From: JAGTVB01 sp964624765
GTDB lineage: Bacteria > Pseudomonadota > Gammaproteobacteria > HK1
Assembly (NCBI GenBank): GCA_964624765.1
Contig: CAZUZO010000031.1
Coordinates: forward strand, 1-28,678
Direction: 5' to 3'
DNA length: 28,678 nucleotides
This document shows positions 24,709 to 28,678 of the stretch, piece by piece. The notes under the pieces were generated by a model. It had not been told where the DNA came from. It did no database searches and saw only the letters and a list, made by a program, of their open reading frames with translations. A program made the position numbers and the translations under genes. The number at the start of each line of letters is the position of its first letter. Position 1 is the first letter of the stretch.

Positions 24709-25298
24709 TGGCTACCCCCCTGCTTTACCTCGCATCGCGCTCCCCCAGACGGCGCGCCCTCCTCGATCAGATCGGCATCGACTACCGAGTGGTGGCGGTG
24801 GGCGTCGAAGAGATCCCGCAAGCAGGCGAGAAGGCCGAGGATTTCGTACGTCGCATGGCCCTTGAGAAGGCCCTGGCAGGTTGGGCGTCCCCCGCGGTGC
24901 GCCGGCGAAACCCCGTGCTCGGGGCTGACACCGTCGTGGTGCTCGACGGTGTTTTGCTGGGCAAGCCCCGCGACGGAGCCACCGCCCATGATCAACTCTC
25001 TCGGCTCTCGGGTCGCCAGCACGATGTCTTGTCTGCGGTCGCCATGGTCTGGAATACGCATCAAGCGGTTCGCCTGAGTCGAAGCCGCGTGTGGTTTCGT
25101 CACCTCTCGCCGGACATGATCGAGCGCTATTGCGCCACCGGGGAGCCCCTGGACAAAGCCGGCAGCTATGCCATTCAAGGACGCGCTGCGCTCTTTATTC
25201 GCCGATTAGAGGGTAGCTACTCCGGGGTCATGGGGTTGCCGTTATTTGAAACCGGCGAGCTGCTGTGTGCAGCCAAGCTGGAGGCTTGGATCGACTGA
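24708..25298 (+). CDS. maf: Maf/YhdE-type nucleoside triphosphate pyrophosphatase
   Basis: The 196-residue protein has the Maf marks LYLASRSPRRRALLDQIG, VLGADTVVVLDGVLLGKPRD, LSGRQHDVLSAVAM and DKAGSYAIQGRAALFIRRLEGSYSGVMGLPLFET. The last block is of the YhdE (dTTP/UTP pyrophosphatase) type rather than YceF. Such enzymes clear non-standard or excess nucleotides. The ATG at 24708 overlaps the rlmH stop (TGATG), so it belongs to the same operon. In relatives rng (RNase G) often follows; here an inverted-repeat element follows. Confidence 0.95.
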   Translation: MATPLLYLASRSPRRRALLDQIGIDYRVVAVGVEEIPQAGEKAEDFVRRMALEKALAGWASPAVRRRNPVLGADTVVVLDGVLLGKPRDGATAHDQLSRLSGRQHDVLSAVAMVWNTHQAVRLSRSRVWFRHLSPDMIERYCATGEPLDKAGSYAIQGRAALFIRRLEGSYSGVMGLPLFETGELLCAAKLEAWID

Positions 25299-25324
25299 CG
25301 GCGAACCGATCGGCACAGCACTCA

Positions 25325-25467
25325 GAGATTGTGAAAAAACCTGCTACACAACCCGATAGCGGCGTTGGGCGGTGCTCGCTCCTCGCCTATCTATCTGATA
25401 TGTCTCTCGGCTTCGCTCCGTCCGCCTGGCTCTCGGGCCGCTCGCTACGGTTTTTTCACAACCTCTC
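25325..25467. repeat. Inverted-repeat element D (MITE-like), after maf
   Basis: The roughly 143-base unit has ends GAGATTGTGAAAAAACC (from 25325) and, reading back from 25467, GAGAGGTTGTGAAAAAACC, so 13 bases pair exactly (TTGTGAAAAAACC). The left end extends into AACCTGCTAC, as in element B, and about 50 bases are shared with 17711-17762. It is non-coding; a reading frame from 25365 enters the next gene only through this element. Confidence 0.75.
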
Positions 25468-25571
25468 GCCTGAAAAGCAGCCGCTACGGAAATAGCCTCC
25501 GGCGCCAGTTGCGACGCGTCGCCCGAACAATGAGCGACTCGACAAACAGCCGCGTGAGAAAAAGCCGCGAA

Positions 25572-26153
25572 ATGATGAGTATTCTGAAAAATGTGTTGGC
25601 CACCTTTGGCGTCATCTGCCTGCTCATCCTGCTTGCGCTTTACGCACGGGGCCAGAGCTCGCCCCACCCGATCGAACCCCAGGTCGCCGCGTCCCTTGGC
25701 AAATTCGCAACCCAGGTTCTGATCCGCGATCTCGCCACCGCCGGCATCGTCAGAATCCCCCTGGAAGGGAGCGTCAGTATCAGAGAGGCAGTGGCCACCA
25801 TGAAGCGCCAAGCAGCCCGCCATCAGCTCAAACTAGCAGCCGAATCCCTGCCTCCTAGGGCAGCCCATGGAACGAGCCCGCTCACACCTCACACCGCGAT
25901 ACTGGATTTCTGCAATCCCGAGGCTAAGAGACGGCTACTCGCTTTCAACCCGGTGCTCATCCCCTACCTACCCTGTCGCATTACCCTGTATGAGGACCCC
26001 GAAGGCATCATGTGGATCGCGGCCCTGGACCTGGAGTTACTCATCACCACCACACCCTCGCTCGAACCGGAGGCAAAGGAACCGGTCATCGCGCTAAAGG
26101 ACGCTATCCTGGCGGTGATGCAGGCAGGCGCAAACGGCAAACTCGTGGATTGA
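25572..26153 (+). CDS. Membrane-anchored DUF302-domain protein
   Basis: The C-terminal half carries the DUF302 block: AILDFCNPEAKRRLLAFNP, then LPCRITLYEDPEGIMWIAALD, much like FGNP...LLxxxP...LP.R..VYED.DGKVW in the family. A single hydrophobic segment at about residues 6-25 (LATFGVICLLILLALYA) suggests an inner-membrane anchor with the domain in the periplasm. DUF302 proteins are common in sulfur-oxidising bacteria, and their function is not settled. The start is uncertain: ATG 25572 or 25575 places the membrane segment at the N-terminus; ATG 25530 adds 14 residues including a basic stretch. The longer frame from 25365 starts in element D and is rejected. It is not obviously co-transcribed with maf. 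Confidence 0.75.
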   Translation: MMSILKNVLATFGVICLLILLALYARGQSSPHPIEPQVAASLGKFATQVLIRDLATAGIVRIPLEGSVSIREAVATMKRQAARHQLKLAAESLPPRAAHGTSPLTPHTAILDFCNPEAKRRLLAFNPVLIPYLPCRITLYEDPEGIMWIAALDLELLITTTPSLEPEAKEPVIALKDAILAVMQAGANGKLVD

Positions 26154-26602
26154 AATCAGCCACCGGCCACGAGTTCGCTCACTCCCACCGATACGGTGCC
26201 GTGCGAACTCTCCATGACGGAGCGTCCACGCTCGTGCCCAGCGCGCCACCCAGGGCATTGTTCGCTGGTATCGGATCGAAACCCAATCCGCCACACCATG
26301 CCTTGCCGTCGGGGTGGATTGGGTGAGAAGAGTGGCCTCCAGCCGATTCGGATGTCGGGCGTGGGTCATCCTTTCGGCCGCTTGATTACGTTTGCCCTCG
26401 GGACAGCCGAAGGCTTGGGCGCCGAAGGGATGCTCCGAAGAGCCACCCTGACGAAACGATGACCAGGGCCGGATGTCGTCACGGCATCCTTTGCAGGCCA
26501 TCGATGTTGCCGGACTCCACAGCACACGGCTGATGTCGAGACGGCTCGTCTTGTGTAAGATGCAAGCTGGAACGGTAGAATCCCAACGAAGCCCCGATCG
26601 CC
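26154..26602. other. Gene-free gap between the DUF302 and DUF488 genes
   Basis: No supported gene lies in these about 450 bases. They include copy 2 of the 80-base dispersed repeat (26357-26437). A frame at 26196-26462 crosses that repeat and has no recognisable domain. A clear promoter for the DUF488 gene was not found. Confidence 0.6.
26357..26437 (+). repeat. Dispersed 80-base repeat, copy 2
   Basis: It aligns without gaps to the - strand of 17401-17481 at close to 80 percent identity by eye. The shared core is GATTACGTTTGCCCT and the shared peptide frame reads LITFALGTAEG. Confidence 0.6.
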
Positions 26603-27175
26603 ATGCGTACGCCCAATCCTCTCGCATCACTCACCCTCTATACCGTCGGCCATAGCAATCGGCCTTTGGAGGAACTGCTGAACTTACTGCGCCGAGCTGA
26701 CATCGGGCAGGTGGTCGATGTGAGAGCGAGCCCAAGCTCCCAACGCTTTGCGCAATTCAACGGCGACGCGCTGCGGGATGCTCTGGAACAAATAGGTATC
26801 GCCTATCACTGGGCCGGACGTCATCTAGGCGGCCAGCGCCGGAGTCGATCACAATCCGCCCACATCGCGCTCGGAGATGCTTCGCTTCGAGCCTACGCGG
26901 ATCACATGGAAACCGAGGTCTTTGCGCGCGCCGCTGGGCAGTTGATCAACCTCGCACGCCGAGGACCGCTGGCGCTCCTGTGCGCAGAGAAGACTCCGCA
27001 GAACTGCCACCGCTCACTGATAGCCGACTATCTTACCCTGCAGGGTCATCGAATCCTGCACCTGATCAACGAGACCGCTACACTGGAGCACCTGTTGGAT
27101 GCCCGCGCGCGCCGCGAATCGGGACGCCTCGTCTATGATCGATTGCTAGCCCAAGAGCTCGCCATTCGGCAATAG
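26603..27175 (+). CDS. DUF488 family protein
   Basis: The 190-residue protein fits the DUF488 family: YTVGHSNRPLEELLNLL at the start, VVDVRASPSSQRFAQFN, then LLCAEKTPQNCHRSLIADYL, with conserved Cys127, Cys135 and His136. The family is widespread in bacteria and often linked to nucleic acid or stress functions, but the reaction is unknown. The ATG at 26603 is accepted because the conserved strand starts at residue 12. It stands alone, followed convergently by the rhodanese gene. Confidence 0.85.
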   Translation: MRTPNPLASLTLYTVGHSNRPLEELLNLLRRADIGQVVDVRASPSSQRFAQFNGDALRDALEQIGIAYHWAGRHLGGQRRSRSQSAHIALGDASLRAYADHMETEVFARAAGQLINLARRGPLALLCAEKTPQNCHRSLIADYLTLQGHRILHLINETATLEHLLDARARRESGRLVYDRLLAQELAIRQ

Positions 27176-27292
27176 CGAGAGCCTCCCCTTGCCGGCCCAG
27201 GGTTGGGTGAGGCCCCTGGATAAAACACAGCGCTCCGGCCGCCCGAAGACGCGGCATGACCTCGCCGGCCTGGGCATCTCGTGTCGGCAATC

Positions 27293-27847
27293 TCACCGGC
27301 CTTGCTCTGCTTTCGGCGGGGTGTTGGCCTCCTTCGGGCCCAGGTAGGCAACCAATGCCACGAAGCCGCCTTCCAAAACAAAGACGTTCTGGAAGCCGAT
27401 GTGACGCAGAGCCGTACCCGCCGCCATGGCTCGAGCTCCCGATTTGCAGACCACGAGCACCGTCTTATCGGTGGGGATGAGTTCCAGGTTGGCTCGAGTG
27501 AACAGCTCATTGATGGGAATCGCAAGAGAGCCTGGCAGAGTGGCCCCGTAGATCCCCACTTCAGCCGGTGTTCTGATATCCAGAGCAACCAGGGGCTCTT
27601 TGGCTTTTATTTTGTCTAACACAGCCTCCGGTTTGATCGAATGTAACGCCTTCCCTGCCGCCGGGCCTGTGACCGGGGCAAACAACGCGGCGTAGCTTTC
27701 GGCCATCGCCTCATCATAGGACCACGCCGGACGCGCAAGGCCCACAACCGCCCCTATCAGTGTGGTCATCAACAGGACCCTTAACATCGACAACAGCCGT
27801 TCGGTCTTCGGCCATATGCCGATCTGCGGGTTTACGGATTCGGTCAT
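27293..27847 (-). CDS. Exported or membrane-anchored rhodanese-like protein
   Basis: The 184-residue protein has a hydrophobic segment at about residues 20-43 (signal peptide or anchor; a cleavage after Ser43 is plausible) and one rhodanese domain at about 68-175. ALDIRTPAEV is the entry motif, and the six-residue active loop is CKSGAR with catalytic Cys134. It likely handles sulfane sulfur outside the cytoplasm. The ATG at 27847 has AAGGAAG with about 7-base spacing. A palindrome lies 28-46 bases upstream of the start. Single-domain rhodaneses of this kind are common in sulfur-oxidising bacteria. Confidence 0.88.
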   Translation of the reverse strand: MTESVNPQIGIWPKTERLLSMLRVLLMTTLIGAVVGLARPAWSYDEAMAESYAALFAPVTGPAAGKALHSIKPEAVLDKIKAKEPLVALDIRTPAEVGIYGATLPGSLAIPINELFTRANLELIPTDKTVLVVCKSGARAMAAGTALRHIGFQNVFVLEGGFVALVAYLGPKEANTPPKAEQGR

Positions 27848-27874
27848 CTTGGTCTTCCTTAGGTCTTCGCGATA

Positions 27875-27893
27875 AAGTCGTTATAATCGACTT
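27875..27893 (-). promoter_or_regulatory. Palindromic operator-like site at the rhodanese promoter
   Basis: AAGTCG (27875-27880) and CGACTT (27888-27893) form a 6-base inverted repeat around TTATAAT. On the - strand the centre includes TATAAC (27880-27885), a 5-of-6 match to a -10 element, so a repressor bound here could cover the promoter. The -35 is not clear. Confidence 0.4.
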
Positions 27894-28040
27894 GGACACC
27901 GCCCTAGCACAGGCTGCGGTGGCGATCGGAAACCAGCATAACGGTTTCAGTCACTGAAGCCAGCCCACGCCCCATGGGCAGGTCGACCTGTGACGCCGAG
28001 ATAGGATTTGGGCTGGCGGTCCAGCGGTTGTGACGACGAG

Positions 28041-28087
28041 CCGCAACGCCGCTCAGGCAAGCGCAGTCGTTTTCGTAATGGCTTCTG
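28041..28087 (+). repeat. Partial copy E of an inverted-repeat element end
   Basis: GCTCAGGCAAGCGCAGT (28051-28067) is identical to 862-878 in the right arm of element A, and the following TTT.GTAA...GCTTCT also agrees. No left end was found, so it is a remnant just before the Nudix gene. Confidence 0.6.
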
Positions 28088-28110
28088 AGACATTGGAGAC
28101 TCGAAACTCC

Positions 28111-28623
28111 ATGCAGCGACCCTACAAGTATTGCCCTTGGTGCGCATCCAAGCTGGGGCAGCGTGACGTGGATGGTCGCCACCGGTTGAGTTGTCTCGAC
28201 CCCGAGTGTGGTTATGTCGTTTGGGAAAACCCGATTCCCGTGGTCGCCGCCATCGTCGAACACGAAGGGCGAATTATCCTCGCCCACAACCGAACCTGGC
28301 CGGATGGGGTTTATTCTGTCATTACCGGGTTTCTAGAGAAAACAGAAGCGCCCGAGCGAGGGGTGCTGAGGGAAGTGGAGGAGGAGCTGGGGCTGCTTGG
28401 GGAGGTCATCGATTTTATCGGTGTCTATGCTTTCCCGACCATGAATCAACTGATCCTCGCCTACTACGTCAAGGCAACCGGAAACCTCGTTCTTAATCAA
28501 GAACTGACCCGTATCAAGAGGATCGAAAAAAGCAAACTGAAAGGGTGGTCTTTCGGCACCGGTTTGGCCGTTAGCGATTGGGTAGCCAAGTATGGAAAGA
28601 TTCCCAGTCGAGAGACTCCTTAG
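28111..28623 (+). CDS. Zinc-ribbon Nudix hydrolase
   Basis: The protein begins with a zinc ribbon (Cys8, Cys11, Cys28, Cys33) and then a Nudix domain. Its box at about residues 73-95 fits G-x5-E-x7-REVEEELGL exactly, giving the metal-binding site for pyrophosphate cleavage. The zinc ribbon is like that of NADH pyrophosphatase (NudC), but the protein is only 170 residues and lacks the long NudC N-terminus, so the substrate is unknown. ATG 28111 was chosen because the frame upstream (28030 and the ATG at 28078) is repeat DNA and the ribbon starts right after; GGAG lies 11 bases upstream. Confidence 0.85.
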   Translation: MQRPYKYCPWCASKLGQRDVDGRHRLSCLDPECGYVVWENPIPVVAAIVEHEGRIILAHNRTWPDGVYSVITGFLEKTEAPERGVLREVEEELGLLGEVIDFIGVYAFPTMNQLILAYYVKATGNLVLNQELTRIKRIEKSKLKGWSFGTGLAVSDWVAKYGKIPSRETP

Positions 28624-28678
28624 GCTTACCACCTATCAGTTATGCCTTATGGAGAAAACAGTCTGTCATACCGGCATG

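Noticed and set aside
26094..26630. 178-residue - strand frame between the DUF302 and DUF488 genes
   Set aside because: No domain, no ribosome site, and it overlaps the ends of both neighbours.
1..28678. CRISPR arrays, tRNA or rRNA genes, integrases or transposases
   Set aside because: Looked for on both strands and none were recognised; the repeats seen are short inverted-repeat units without an enzyme gene.

Overview
The window is GC-rich chromosomal DNA from a gammaproteobacterium that respires nitrate. A sulfur-oxidising, Chromatiales-like lineage would fit the DsrC-type protein, the DUF302 and rhodanese proteins and the dispersed repeats, but the exact taxon is inference. The housekeeping order holA-proA-nadD-rsfS-rlmH-maf is typical of gammaproteobacteria.

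Region 1 (1-2940) holds the oxygen-independent ubiquinone genes: ubiT on the + strand, facing ubiU-ubiV on the - strand. A mobile-element-like inverted-repeat unit lies between ubiT and ubiV. An FNR/DNR-type box precedes ubiU, and a second inverted-repeat unit lies just upstream of that box.

Region 2 (3345-4758) holds two divergent, little-known genes, each with its own FNR/DNR-type box. One encodes a small periplasmic helical protein. The other encodes a protein resembling the archaeal-type IMP cyclohydrolase PurO.

Region 3 (4958-17218) is one long nitrate respiration locus behind a fourth FNR/DNR box. It opens with a protein made of a beta-rich N-terminal part fused to a DsrC-type domain that has no cysteines. 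Next come a double-length NarK1-NarK2 transporter, a separate NarK, and narGHJI. The key metal and heme ligands of NarG, NarH and NarI are all present. The ubi genes, the two unknown genes and the nar operon look like one anaerobic regulon: UbiTUV would supply quinone without oxygen, NarGHI would oxidise quinol with nitrate, and the NarK modules would import nitrate and exchange nitrite.

Region 4 (17219-20700) starts with about 640 bases without genes, containing dispersed repeats. It is followed by kpsF and kpsD, two genes of a group 2 type capsule system without the rest of that cluster.

Region 5 (20770-25298) is the tightly packed housekeeping run holA, proA, nadD, rsfS, rlmH, maf. Region 6 (25320-28678) is looser. 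It has another inverted-repeat unit, a membrane-anchored DUF302 protein, a DUF488 protein, an exported rhodanese with a palindrome at its likely promoter, and a zinc-ribbon Nudix hydrolase.

The most unusual features are the set of four matching regulatory boxes, the cysteine-free DsrC fusion at the head of the nar operon, the PurO-like gene under the same type of box, the three NarK modules in tandem, and a dispersed family of short inverted-repeat elements.
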